Shown: piece after piece, positions 26,950-34,820 of the stretch | Position numbering within the stretch: the stretch's first letter is position 1 | Layout of the letters: the number at the start of each line of letters is the position of its first letter | Origin: Leisingera caerulea DSM 24564 | Lineage (GTDB): Bacteria > Pseudomonadota > Alphaproteobacteria > Rhodobacterales > Rhodobacteraceae | DNA: 64,000 nt | NCBI RefSeq assembly: GCF_000473325.1 | Contig: NZ_AXBI01000020.1 | Coordinates: forward strand, 496,001-560,000 | Reading direction: 5' to 3' | Made by a program: the position numbers and the translations under genes | Notes under the pieces: generated by a model | What the model saw: only the letters and a program-made list of their open reading frames with translations | What the model was told of the DNA's origin: nothing | Databases searched by the model: none

Positions 26950-27786
26950 ATGAAAGCCAATACTTGGGTCTCAAAGCACTTCCAGAAGGGCAAGCAGGTC
27001 TGCTTGGTGACGGGGGGATCGTCCGGGATCGGCCTCAACTATGCCAGGTCCTTTGCCGCGATGGGGTGCGATCTTGTGCTGGTTTCAGAAAACCGGACTG
27101 AATTGGAGGCGGTCGCGAAGTCGATCGCGATGGATTACGGGGTGGAGGTGGAAACCATCACCCACGACTTCACGGATCCTTACGGGGCTCCGCTTCTGGA
27201 ACGGCGCATATCCGAGTACAGGGTCGGGATTTTTGTCAGCAATGCAGGCTTTGGCATGAAGGGAGGGTTCCCCGCCTTCAGCGGTGATCGCTATTGCGAC
27301 ATCATCAGCTGCCATGTCAGCTATCCAACGCTTCTGTTACGGCGGATCCTCTTCAGTCAGAGCAAGGAGGACCCTTTGCTGATCATCAACGTCGTCACAA
27401 TCAACGTTCTGGCCCCAACGCCTTTCACGGCGGTTTACACCGCAACAAAGGCTTACCTGCTCAGCCTCTTTCAGTCTGTCGAGGCGGAGTTCTCCGACAG
27501 GCCATACCTGTGGCACAACATGCTTCCCGGAACCACTGATACGCCTTTCCACGTCAAGCAGGGCGTCATTCCACAGGCGATGGTCATGAAGCCGGAGGAA
27601 GTCGTTCGGCGCAGTCTCGACAATATTGGGAAGAGGATTTTCATCCCGAACAGGATGGATCGCGCGATTGCGCCTATCTTCCGGATTCTTCCCAGCGGCG
27701 CGGCGATGGCTCTGGCGAAGTTTTTCCTGAAGCGACGCCTCGGTGTTGCAACTGGCACGCATGGCGCAAAGGAACCGGCTGAGTAG
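26950..27786 (+). CDS. Short-chain dehydrogenase/reductase (SDR), ketoreductase-like
   Basis: The 278-aa protein has the NAD(P) Rossmann motif TGGSSGIG (about 24-31), NAG near 99, and the active-site YTATK. The position 13 residues before Tyr, normally the catalytic Ser, is Thr (NVVTINVLAP). It resembles KAR/17beta-HSD-type acyl reductases. It should reduce a keto or acyl substrate with NAD(P)H. Being immediately behind the acyltransferase, it probably works on that enzyme's product. The C-terminal hydrophobic patch may touch membrane. Confidence 0.85.
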   Translation: MKANTWVSKHFQKGKQVCLVTGGSSGIGLNYARSFAAMGCDLVLVSENRTELEAVAKSIAMDYGVEVETITHDFTDPYGAPLLERRISEYRVGIFVSNAGFGMKGGFPAFSGDRYCDIISCHVSYPTLLLRRILFSQSKEDPLLIINVVTINVLAPTPFTAVYTATKAYLLSLFQSVEAEFSDRPYLWHNMLPGTTDTPFHVKQGVIPQAMVMKPEEVVRRSLDNIGKRIFIPNRMDRAIAPIFRILPSGAAMALAKFFLKRRLGVATGTHGAKEPAE

Positions 27787-27843
27787 ACCTTCAGCGGCGG
27801 CACGAAATTCGGCCACGGCGGCGGCTTTGCCAGATTATTGCGA

Positions 27844-27871
27844 TTGACAGTTCGCGCCCGGCGGCTAGGCT
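27844..27871 (+). promoter_or_regulatory. Predicted strong promoter of leader and Gre-like genes
   Basis: A perfect TTGACA (27844-27849), 16-base spacer and TAGGCT (27866-27871) place the start site at or next to A27878, the first base of the leader ORF. Confidence 0.65.
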
Positions 27872-27877
27872 CTCCCT

Positions 27878-27949
27878 ATGGTTAAGAGCGTAAACCCATT
27901 CCGGTTTCTTCTTCTGAACCGCCCGGTTCCCCGGGCGGTCTGCGCATAG
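27878..27949 (+). CDS. Possible leaderless 23-residue leader peptide
   Basis: The ATG sits about 7 bases after the predicted -10 box, so translation could begin at the very 5' end of the transcript. The peptide ends NPFRFLLLNRPVPRAVCA before TAG, with three consecutive Leu codons and Pro/Arg codons. Its last third lies in the strong hairpin at 27918-27939, an arrangement typical of ribosome-mediated attenuation. It is 76 bases upstream of the Gre-like gene. Expression is inference. Confidence 0.45.
   Translation: MVKSVNPFRFLLLNRPVPRAVCA
27918..27939 (+). promoter_or_regulatory. GC-rich hairpin in the leader
   Basis: ACCGCCCGG-TTCC-CCGGGCGGT, a 9-base perfect stem inside the end of the leader ORF, with no T-run; more like an attenuator or ribosome-sensitive structure than a terminator. 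Confidence 0.6.
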
Positions 27950-28025
27950 GCGCGTTCTCGACCACCCGGGGCTTCTCATATCCTTGAAATGAGACTGCAG
28001 GCTTTATTGCCCTGGGAGACGTATC

Positions 28026-28493
28026 ATGACATTAGCCAAGAGTACCCAACTGCCTGCGGGCAGTGACTTCCGATCGCTGTTTGAGCGCTCCGCTGTGGAG
28101 ACCGGATTCCTGCTTACTGTCGAGGACCGGTTTGGCATTGAGCGCCTTCTTCACCGCCGCGGAACCCGAAATGCGCCCAGCCCCGCGCTTCTGAACGGGC
28201 TTTTGCGCCACAAGCTGCGGATCTCGCGCGGCGCGCCGTGGCCCGCCCCGCCGGAGCTGGTCGTGGCCGGTTGCCATGTGACTTACATGATCAGCGGCGG
28301 GGGCGCGCGCTCGGGTGTGCTCTCGATGAGCCCGGCGCCCGCCCCCGGGCGGATCCTCATCGCATCACTGCTTGGCGCAACCCTGGTCGGCATGCGGAAG
28401 ATGCAGAAGGTGCCGCTCCTGCGGGATGACGGCCAGATCGAGACGATCGTCGTTCTGGACGTAAGCCCGGCACCGGACCACGGCCCGGCCTGA
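28026..28493 (+). CDS. Gre/Rnk C-terminal-domain-like protein
   Basis: The 155-aa protein has a C-terminal region (APGRILIASLLGATLVGMRK, then DGQIETIVVLDVSPAP) similar to the C-terminal domain of GreA/GreB/Rnk, which binds RNA polymerase. The N-terminus is not the Gre coiled coil. It is a degenerate relative of the neighbouring Rnk-type gene, and the two look like a diverged pair. ATG 28026 has GGGAGAC upstream. It could be a transcription-modulating factor, but function is inference. Confidence 0.55.
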   Translation: MTLAKSTQLPAGSDFRSLFERSAVETGFLLTVEDRFGIERLLHRRGTRNAPSPALLNGLLRHKLRISRGAPWPAPPELVVAGCHVTYMISGGGARSGVLSMSPAPAPGRILIASLLGATLVGMRKMQKVPLLRDDGQIETIVVLDVSPAPDHGPA

Positions 28494-28583
28494 CGCCTCC
28501 ACGCGCCTCGCCGCACCAGGAAGCCGGCCACCCCCAAAGAAATGCACCAATGCCATCGAAAGGCAGAAGCATAGGAGTATCCC

Positions 28584-29027
28584 ATGACCGAAAAAAGACC
28601 CGCCTCGCGCGGCACAGCCCGCCGCCCCAAGGTCGTCATCGCAGCAGACTGCCTGGACCGGCTCGAAGCACTTGCGGAGGGCGCGATCCCGCGGGATCCG
28701 GACCTCGCAGACCGGCTTCTTGAGGAGATCGGCCGCGCCCGGATTGTGCCGGGGGCAAAACTCCCGGCGAATGTCGTGGCGATTGATCGCCCGGTCACCT
28801 TCCGGGATGAGACAACCGGTCAGGAAAAGACCGTAACCCCGGTTTTTCCGGAGAATGCCGATATCGAGCGGGGCCGGATTTCTATCCTGACGCCGATCGG
28901 GGTCGCCCTGATTGGTTTGTCCGAAGGGGCATCCCTCAACTGGGATACCCGTGATGGAAAGCGGCGGGTGCTGACCGTTTTGCGTGTCGCTCCCCATGAT
29001 GCCGCCGAAAAGCTGAACGCTCAATGA
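28584..29027 (+). CDS. rnk: Rnk-like nucleoside diphosphate kinase regulator (GreA/GreB C-terminal family)
   Basis: The 147-aa layout matches Rnk. A short N-terminal helical part (PKVVIAADCLDRLEAL, then DLADRLLEEIGRARIV) precedes the Gre C-terminal domain. That domain reads VTPVFPENADIERGRISILT, PIGVALIGLSEGASLNW, then VLTVLRV. Rnk proteins bind RNA polymerase and compete with Gre and DksA factors. An AGGAG site precedes the ATG; the previous gene ends 90 bases before, probably one transcript. A GGCGCCCC/GGGGGCGCC hairpin follows at 29089. Confidence 0.85.
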   Translation: MTEKRPASRGTARRPKVVIAADCLDRLEALAEGAIPRDPDLADRLLEEIGRARIVPGAKLPANVVAIDRPVTFRDETTGQEKTVTPVFPENADIERGRISILTPIGVALIGLSEGASLNWDTRDGKRRVLTVLRVAPHDAAEKLNAQ

Positions 29028-29088
29028 TTGGTAAAAGGCCGCTCACGCACTGACACTTAGAATGAACCTCTCAGGCGCGATTATTTCC

Positions 29089-29120
29089 GGCGCCCCAATT
29101 GAATAGCCTGCGGGGGCGCC
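29089..29120 (+). terminator. Hairpin after Rnk-like gene
   Basis: Arms GGCGCCCC and GGGGGCGCC around 15 bases; there is no T-run, so termination is uncertain. Confidence 0.35.
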
Positions 29121-29270
29121 GAAGGCCGCCAAGCTTGATTTTGCAAGGCGCCTCAGGCACTCTTTTTACGTGTAGGTTTTTGGTGGCTTCTGTATCACTT
29201 CATTTCGCTCCGCAGATCAGATGTTCATCAGGGTGAGGATTATCCTTCGCTTACCTTTTGGCAGGTGACT

Positions 29271-30377
29271 ATGTTCGGAAAAATTGAAGATCTCATCCGG
29301 TCAAATTGCACGGCATTCCTTGCAGCATTGCTGATTGTGACATCGCCGACCGTCGGAGCTCAAGTGAATGTAAATCAAGGAGCAGCTGGAAGACCGAAGG
29401 AAAGGCCGAATTACTTAATTCCCCCCAGGCTATCCGCCGGGAGCGCTGCTTCCGCTTATAGCGGCCGTCCCTGCGGTGCAGCGCCCGATAGTCCCTGCAT
29501 TAACCGCCGAACGATGCGCGACTTGCAGGAGAGTCTCAATGCATTGGGGTTTGACGCAGGCCCCGCGGACGGGATCTTCGGGCTTCGGACATCACGAGCG
29601 CTAAATGCGTACCGCTCAGTAAAGGGTGCCCCGTTTTCCGGTTATCCACTCGCCAAGGAGGCTGAGGCAATTATAAGTGCAGCGAGAGAGGCCGATGGTA
29701 GCCAGCCGATCGCTGTGGCTGCAACTGCTGCTGTGGTGCCGCCAGACACACCCGGCGTCGCACCGGTTCCAACCCGGGTCTTTGCGGGACCTGGACAGTT
29801 CCCCCCATCACGCTTCAGGGGGTATGGCTTCCTTGCCTTCCCCGCATTGGCCTCAGAGTATGATTTCGACCGCCATATGAAGCTCTGCCAAGCATATGTG
29901 AACAGCCTGCCCGCAACCTCATCGGTCAAACAACCGCGAGGGGATCAATTCGTCACAGTATGGCCGATCAAGGACAAGAGGCTGGCGTCCTCCCTAAATG
30001 GCAAGTTTCTCAGGCTTGAGACGTCGGCCAAATGCTCGAAGGCCATCGATGATTATGATGATGGACAAGCGCGTGAAGTGCTGGCCAATGTGCGCGCGGC
30101 TCAGAATGTTTCCCTGGATGGCCGGGGGCCCTACCTCTTCGGCTGGATCCCGGCGAATGAGTACGGTCAGGCGGGCAAGCTCATCCTGATGCTGGACCTG
30201 TCTCGCGTCACCACCTACGAGCAGGCCCTGGTGCAGCTGCAAAGCTGGCAGCAGAAGATTGCCACGAACCCTGAGCTGCTGCGCGATGGATTATCGGTCG
30301 AGAATATACGGCGAACGATCAGGGATTGGTCAGATCAGCACGGACAAGCATTCCTTATGCTGATTGGGGCAGGGTAG
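29271..30377 (+). CDS. Secreted protein with peptidoglycan-binding domain
   Basis: ATG 29271 has AGGTG just upstream. An N-terminal hydrophobic segment (CTAFLAALLIVTSPTVGA) is a signal peptide. Residues about 75-125 form a PG_binding_1 motif (MRDLQESLNALGFDAGPADG, then IFGLRTSRALNAY). The C-terminal 170 residues are unfamiliar. It probably sits in the periplasm and binds cell-wall glycan. It is followed 6 bases later by a small membrane-protein gene. Confidence 0.75.
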   Translation: MFGKIEDLIRSNCTAFLAALLIVTSPTVGAQVNVNQGAAGRPKERPNYLIPPRLSAGSAASAYSGRPCGAAPDSPCINRRTMRDLQESLNALGFDAGPADGIFGLRTSRALNAYRSVKGAPFSGYPLAKEAEAIISAAREADGSQPIAVAATAAVVPPDTPGVAPVPTRVFAGPGQFPPSRFRGYGFLAFPALASEYDFDRHMKLCQAYVNSLPATSSVKQPRGDQFVTVWPIKDKRLASSLNGKFLRLETSAKCSKAIDDYDDGQAREVLANVRAAQNVSLDGRGPYLFGWIPANEYGQAGKLILMLDLSRVTTYEQALVQLQSWQQKIATNPELLRDGLSVENIRRTIRDWSDQHGQAFLMLIGAG

Positions 30378-30383
30378 GCGGAT

Positions 30384-30686
30384 ATGGGGCTTGCACAAAT
30401 ATCCCGCGGACTTCTCATTGCATTCGTTTTCGGTCTGTTTTTCACCTTCTGGGTCAATCCTGGCACGACCGGCGGCCTTCTTCTTCTCATGGCGATCTCC
30501 ACTGGCGTCATGTACCTCCTGGTCTCTGTGGCACATCTCATCTGGATTTTGGTTTCGCGCAGCCGAAGGTCTGCTGAACCGCCTCAGAGCGCAACGGAGG
30601 TCCCTAAAGCCCAATCCGGAGCAGGGATCACCTTCCGGTCTCAACGCGGAGATGGCAAATCGACAGACGATGGGCGCAGTGGCTAA
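30384..30686 (+). CDS. Small two-helix membrane protein, 100 aa
   Basis: Two hydrophobic segments (LLIAFVFGLFFTFWV and GGLLLLMAISTGVMYLLVSV) precede a polar, serine-rich tail. The start lies close behind the peptidoglycan-binding gene, so they are probably co-transcribed. Its function is unknown. Confidence 0.6.
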   Translation: MGLAQISRGLLIAFVFGLFFTFWVNPGTTGGLLLLMAISTGVMYLLVSVAHLIWILVSRSRRSAEPPQSATEVPKAQSGAGITFRSQRGDGKSTDDGRSG

Positions 30687-30796
30687 CCTAAAGACTGCCA
30701 CGGCGGTAGCGCGTTCTCAGCCGTCGAAAACCCTCACCGCGCGCAGATTATCTTCACCATTTTTGCCTTGCTTTAGAATTTCCTCACCCTGCCAGC

Positions 30797-30832
30797 CCAA
30801 AAAGAAACCCCCGCGGCATCGGCTGCGGGGGC
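30797..30832 (-). terminator. Intrinsic terminator (minus strand)
   Basis: CCCCCGC/GCGGGGG arms; on the minus strand the hairpin is followed by TTTCTTTTT. It lies 35 bases after the stop of the 30867-31322 gene. Confidence 0.85.
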
Positions 30833-30866
30833 TGTTCAGGCGAGATGGTGGTCTGCCGGGGCCGGA

Positions 30867-31322
30867 TCAGTTCAGCTGGGAAGAATTCCCGGGCATCATG
30901 TCACGGTCGAAGTTCATCGTGAACGGGCGCATGGCCAGCTTGTAGACGATAAGGGCGCCGTCGACCTCGGCCGCCTGCCCGATGGCGTAGCCGTGGCGCG
31001 GCAGGGTTTCCTGGCCCAGGTCGAAGTCGAGCTTGAGGGGGACCGTGCGACCGAAGTTCTCCGCGTCATCCAGGGTGAGCAGGGCCTCATCCGGCGCCTT
31101 CGGGTTGAAGGAGATCGAGCCGCGGAACTCGATCACATTGCCCGCCAGCGTGGTGATGCCGCGCGCCTTCTGAACCTCGAGCGCGTCAGAGACGCGGCGC
31201 ACATCGGCAGGGGTCTTGATGCTGACTTTCGTCACATCGGCGGCGTCGGACGCGTCGATGAAGTTGATGACCGCGCTCTTCTCCCCGATGGAAAGGCTGG
31301 CGGGATCGTAGAATCCGAACAT
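30867..31322 (-). CDS. Hypothetical protein, 151 aa
   Basis: ATG 31322 is preceded by GGAGACACAC; the long upstream extension has no ribosome binding site and overlaps the promoter. The protein begins MFGFYDPASLSIGEKSAVIN and is a compact mixed alpha/beta polypeptide with no cysteines and no signal peptide. No family recognised. Its promoter has TTGTCA at 31404-31409, the TTTTTCGCA motif at 31369-31379 and TGTGGATAG at 31430-31438, so it seems to belong to the element-wide regulon. Confidence 0.65.
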   Translation of the reverse strand: MFGFYDPASLSIGEKSAVINFIDASDAADVTKVSIKTPADVRRVSDALEVQKARGITTLAGNVIEFRGSISFNPKAPDEALLTLDDAENFGRTVPLKLDFDLGQETLPRHGYAIGQAAEVDGALIVYKLAMRPFTMNFDRDMMPGNSSQLN

Positions 31323-31368
31323 GTGTGTCTCCGGTTTTTCTCGTTGAGCGCAGCCTGCTGGCCGCGTT

Positions 31369-31438
31369 CTATTTTTCGCATATCCCATTCTGCCCCGATA
31401 CCCTGACAAAACCTATGAGAACCGAAAAATGTGGATAG
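31369..31438 (-). promoter_or_regulatory. Promoter region with TTTTTCGCA and DnaA-box-like word
   Basis: Read on the minus strand: CTATCCACA (31430-31438), TTGTCA (31404-31409), a GGGATATAT -10-like run (31378-31386), then the motif 31369-31379 in reverse orientation. Confidence 0.5.
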
Positions 31439-31444
31439 CTTTTC

Positions 31445-32740
31445 TCAGCTGCTTTCGAGAGCCGGGGCCGCGGCCGGGCGCGCAGTCCATGTCTGCCGGA
31501 TCATTTCGGCGTAGACCGGATCCGGAGAGGGCAGCCAGTCCTGGTCGAGGCGGCGGCCGCCGCCGGTGCCGCTGCGCAGGTTGCGCTCGCCATAGACATG
31601 CAGCGTGCTCTTGGCGGTGTGGCCGGTCAGTGCCGCGGCCTGATGCGGTTCCATGGCCAGCTTGGCCCGTGTCGCGAAGGAGTGCCGGAAGGCATAGAGG
31701 TTCAGGTTCATGCCCTCGAAGCGCGGTTCCTGTTTGGCGATCTGCTTGAGGATTCGGGTCATCGAGGCCCGGATGCTGTCCTTGCGTTCGACGGTGAGCC
31801 GCAGCTTGCGGCACTGGGTGGCGAGCGCGATCAGGTTGAGCTGGCGGGTCGGGATCTTCTTGAGAACCTGCAGGCGGTATTCGGATTTCAGTTCCGCTTT
31901 CTGGTTTGTCGTTTTGGCCGATTTGATCATCAGGATGCTGGGGGCGCCGCTGCGCGTCATGGCATTGCGTGCGGCGACGCCCAGGTTGTCGCCGGTGTCG
32001 CGCGACGCCTGTTCGACGGTCATCATGAGTTCCTGGTGGAGCGCCATCGAGGGGTTCTCGCTGACCATGCGGACCATCTCGGGCGTGAAAGCGAGGTCAA
32101 TCCTCGGCACCATGAGCGCGCAGTTCCAGACCTCGACCGGGCGCATTCCGGTGAACCACATGACGTTCACGAAAAGTCTCAGTGTCCCCTCCAGACGGGC
32201 CTTGCCGGTGATCAGCGAGTTCAGGCTGTCGATGGGGTCATGGAGGCTCAGTTCCAATTCGATGGCCGTCAGATCCCGGGCATTGAGGAACCGCTGCGAC
32301 TTCTGATCGGTGCGCGCCTTGGTGTCCCCCTTCTTGCCGGTCAACAGCTCGACGAGCTCCTCCTCGACCAGGTCATGCCCGTTCAGGCGCAGGGTTTCCA
32401 TTTCGCCGGACAGGATCTCTTCGCCGTCTTCCATGATGGTCCGGTAGGGGCGCCGCACGGATTGCATGGCGGCATCAAAATCGTCACTGCCGGGCGCCTC
32501 CATCCAGCTGCGCACGGTGACGCCCGTGGGCCAGGAGCAGGTTCCATCGGTGCGCTCCACCTCTGAGAAGATTTTTCGCACAGCTGCGATCTCGACATTC
32601 ACGGTGGCCACGGAGAGCGCGCGGGAACGGATCGACAATTGCGTCACCAGATCGATGAGCCGCGCAGGGCGTGAGAGGGCCTCGCAACGGCGTTCGGCGC
32701 AATCGATCAGGCGGTTGATGACATTCACGTATTGTTCCAT
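31445..32740 (-). CDS. Tyrosine recombinase/integrase
   Basis: ATG 32740 has GGGGAAA upstream and gives a 431-aa protein; the 109-codon upstream extension has no start signal. Catalytic residues follow the family order: Arg200 (FTGMRPVEV), a Lys near 273-276, Arg352 (AFRHSFAT), His374 (LTGHT) and Tyr383 (HVYG). The His that usually starts the HxLR box is Tyr349. It should catalyse site-specific strand exchange for integration, inversion or multimer resolution; no att site is visible. Near 32880-32945 its upstream region carries TATAAAT and repeated-motif words. Confidence 0.85.
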   Translation of the reverse strand: MEQYVNVINRLIDCAERRCEALSRPARLIDLVTQLSIRSRALSVATVNVEIAAVRKIFSEVERTDGTCSWPTGVTVRSWMEAPGSDDFDAAMQSVRRPYRTIMEDGEEILSGEMETLRLNGHDLVEEELVELLTGKKGDTKARTDQKSQRFLNARDLTAIELELSLHDPIDSLNSLITGKARLEGTLRLFVNVMWFTGMRPVEVWNCALMVPRIDLAFTPEMVRMVSENPSMALHQELMMTVEQASRDTGDNLGVAARNAMTRSGAPSILMIKSAKTTNQKAELKSEYRLQVLKKIPTRQLNLIALATQCRKLRLTVERKDSIRASMTRILKQIAKQEPRFEGMNLNLYAFRHSFATRAKLAMEPHQAAALTGHTAKSTLHVYGERNLRSGTGGGRRLDQDWLPSPDPVYAEMIRQTWTARPAAAPALESS

Positions 32741-33381
32741 GGTTTCCCCATCTTGCCACGATAAACCCCGGAGGGGAGGGGCATCGCATATTATCGGACC
32801 GGGTAAATTCCGGGTTCTGTTTTCGAGCCTGCCGCGCAGGCCGCCAGGCCGCGCTGTGACCGAGTGAGAGTCACCAGGCCCGCTTCCACATTTATAGGGC
32901 GCCTTTTCGAAAGAAGGTAGCCTTGGATCATTCATTTTCGCAAAACACTGTGGATGACCAGCGCCGCCGGGGTGCTTCCTCGAAGATCTCGCAAGAAGCC
33001 GGTTGAAGGGCGGAAAAACTATTACACGACCCTGCGGCGGCAGATTGCACCCCTGCATGGCGCACATGGTTTACTCCAGCCGTGAATATTCCGGCTATCG
33101 GCGAAAATTTGGGAGTCATTCACCCTGCGCATAAAGAGCGCAGCGCTTTTGCTGGCAGGTCCGCCGGCAGGCCGGGGTTGCGGCCGTGGAGCCTCCAGGC
33201 GGCACTTTATAGAGATGATGATGCGAGCGTCTCGGGGCGCGGAGCGAGCCGCGGCGCGTCGGGGTTTTCCACAATAATCAAGCCGGTCGATCGGGAAAGA
33301 CCCGCATCAGACCTATTTTCGCACATTCGCCAAATGCTAGCCTGGGTCAGGTTTTCACCAGGAGAACACAGGTAGAAATTC
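32741..33381. promoter_or_regulatory. 641-base intergenic region between integrase and dotD
   Basis: No gene is convincing here. It holds a likely minus-strand promoter (TACCTT, 17, TATAAA near 32892) and the motifs ATTTTCGCAAAA (32934) and ATTTTCGCA (33315). DnaA-box-like words are at 32949 (TGTGGATGA) and 33265 (TTTTCCACA). A GC-rich stretch lies at 33150-33260. It could hold the dotD promoter and a recombination site. Confidence 0.5.
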
Positions 33382-33870
33382 ATGAAACATTTGGCAGCCC
33401 CCTCGCTCGTCCTTGTCACGCTCATCTCGGCCTGTGGCTCCATGACGATCGGGACCCCCAAGGTCGATCCCATCCCTGAGATCGACGAGCAGATCGCTGA
33501 AGCGGTCGAGACCTCCTCGAAGGCAAATGAGGCCATCGCGCAGGTTGAAGTGGCAACCGCCGCACCGGTGCGCGCAGGCCCGGGCCAGAGCGTCCCGCCT
33601 GGTGTCGTTCTGCCGCCAGAGGCCGTGCAGCCGGTCACCGTGGACTGGCAAGGCGCGATCGAGCCGTTCCTCTCCGAGATGGCCGTGCGCGCCGGCTATG
33701 CCTTCAGTGTGACTGGAGACACCCCGGCCAATCCCATGATGATCTCGATCACCGCGAATGAAGAGCCCCTCTTCGGGGTGGTCCGCCGCGCGGGGGCCAT
33801 GGCGCACGGTTATGCCGACATCGGCTTCAACCCCTCCGCCAAGACCATCGAAATCCGTTACGGAGGCTGA
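33382..33870 (+). CDS. dotD: DotD/TraH outer-membrane lipoprotein
   Basis: The 162-aa precursor has a lipobox LISAC, so it is a lipoprotein of the outer membrane. The C-terminal half matches DotD: VDWQGAIEPFLSEMA, AGYAFSVTG, then a C-terminal ADIGFNPSAKTIEIRYGG. DotD/TraH helps insert the secretin-like DotH in the outer-membrane core complex of type IVB systems. AGG precedes the ATG. It heads the order dotD-dotC-dotB-icmT, the IncI traH-I-J-K order. Confidence 0.9.
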   Translation: MKHLAAPSLVLVTLISACGSMTIGTPKVDPIPEIDEQIAEAVETSSKANEAIAQVEVATAAPVRAGPGQSVPPGVVLPPEAVQPVTVDWQGAIEPFLSEMAVRAGYAFSVTGDTPANPMMISITANEEPLFGVVRRAGAMAHGYADIGFNPSAKTIEIRYGG

Positions 33871-33874
33871 TCGC

Positions 33875-34816
33875 ATGACGAGCCGCGCCCCCGCAATCAT
33901 GGCCCTCGCCGGCCTCGCGCTCTCGGCCTGCACCTTGCCGGCCATTGAGCGCGGCAAGAGCTCCGATCTGGTGCCTCCGGCGATCGGTGCCGAAACAGAC
34001 AACCTGCGGATTGGCGCGGAGCCTCCCGCGTCCGCGTCTGATATCCGGATTGCCATCTATGATCCGGACGATTCAAAGTCCGAGATCACCAAGCTGCGCT
34101 CGGAAGCCCTCAAGGAGGCCGCGCAGAGCTATGGATCGCAGATGGGTTATGCCCGGCGCTCCTGGGAGATCCTCGGCCGCCTGGAGGCACGCTCCCGTGA
34201 CCTGAGCCAGGTGTTCGACTTCAACCGTGTGGTGTCTTCTGCTCCGGTGAAGGCGGGTGTCATTCTGCCGCCGGTCGTTTCACGCTCATTCGATGCCTTC
34301 ACCACCGATGCGGATGGTCGGGAGGCCAGTGTGGCGGATGAATATCTGACCATCGTTCGCCCTGGCAGGATTTCGGCGCATGCCCCGACCTGGCGTGACT
34401 ACCTGATCTTCGCGGCGCCCTCCCCGGAGGAACCTGCCCGCAGCCTGATGCCGTCAGGCTCGCAGGAGCTGAAGATGTTCAAAGGCTGGTTCGAGGATGG
34501 CTTTGATGCCGGCATTGAGTTGGCCGATGCTGAGTTCGAGCAGCGCATTGCCCGGCTGAAGCAGGACTATCAGGGGATGCTGCAATACCGGCGCCTGGTG
34601 GCAATGGGCATGATGGACCGGATGGTGCTTGCCGACGCCGACTTCGGCGTGACCGAAGACAACGGCCAGATGCGGATCGGCTCCTCGACCGTCCGGATCG
34701 TATCCGACGCATCGTTCCAGTCCGACCCGACACGCTGGAAAGTCCGCTCGGTGTCCGAACGCGATGCGCTCATCGTCGAGACCGGAGAGATCCCGTCGCT
34801 GTCCAATTTGGATTGA
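33875..34816 (+). CDS. dotC: DotC/TraI outer-membrane lipoprotein
   Basis: ATG 33875 (GGAGG upstream) gives a 313-aa precursor with lipobox LSAC at residues 16-19. The body matches DotC: the REALKEAAQSYGSQMGYARRS helix, PPVVS, TWRDYL, MPSGSQELKMFKGWFEDGF and a final QMRIGSSTVRI. DotC works with DotD at the outer-membrane core. It starts 5 bases after dotD ends. Confidence 0.9.
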   Translation: MTSRAPAIMALAGLALSACTLPAIERGKSSDLVPPAIGAETDNLRIGAEPPASASDIRIAIYDPDDSKSEITKLRSEALKEAAQSYGSQMGYARRSWEILGRLEARSRDLSQVFDFNRVVSSAPVKAGVILPPVVSRSFDAFTTDADGREASVADEYLTIVRPGRISAHAPTWRDYLIFAAPSPEEPARSLMPSGSQELKMFKGWFEDGFDAGIELADAEFEQRIARLKQDYQGMLQYRRLVAMGMMDRMVLADADFGVTEDNGQMRIGSSTVRIVSDASFQSDPTRWKVRSVSERDALIVETGEIPSLSNLD

Positions 34817-34820
34817 CCCC

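Noticed and set aside
32741..33067. N-terminal extension of the integrase frame
   Set aside because: The extra 109 codons have no start signal and overlap predicted promoter sequence; ATG 32740 has a ribosome binding site.
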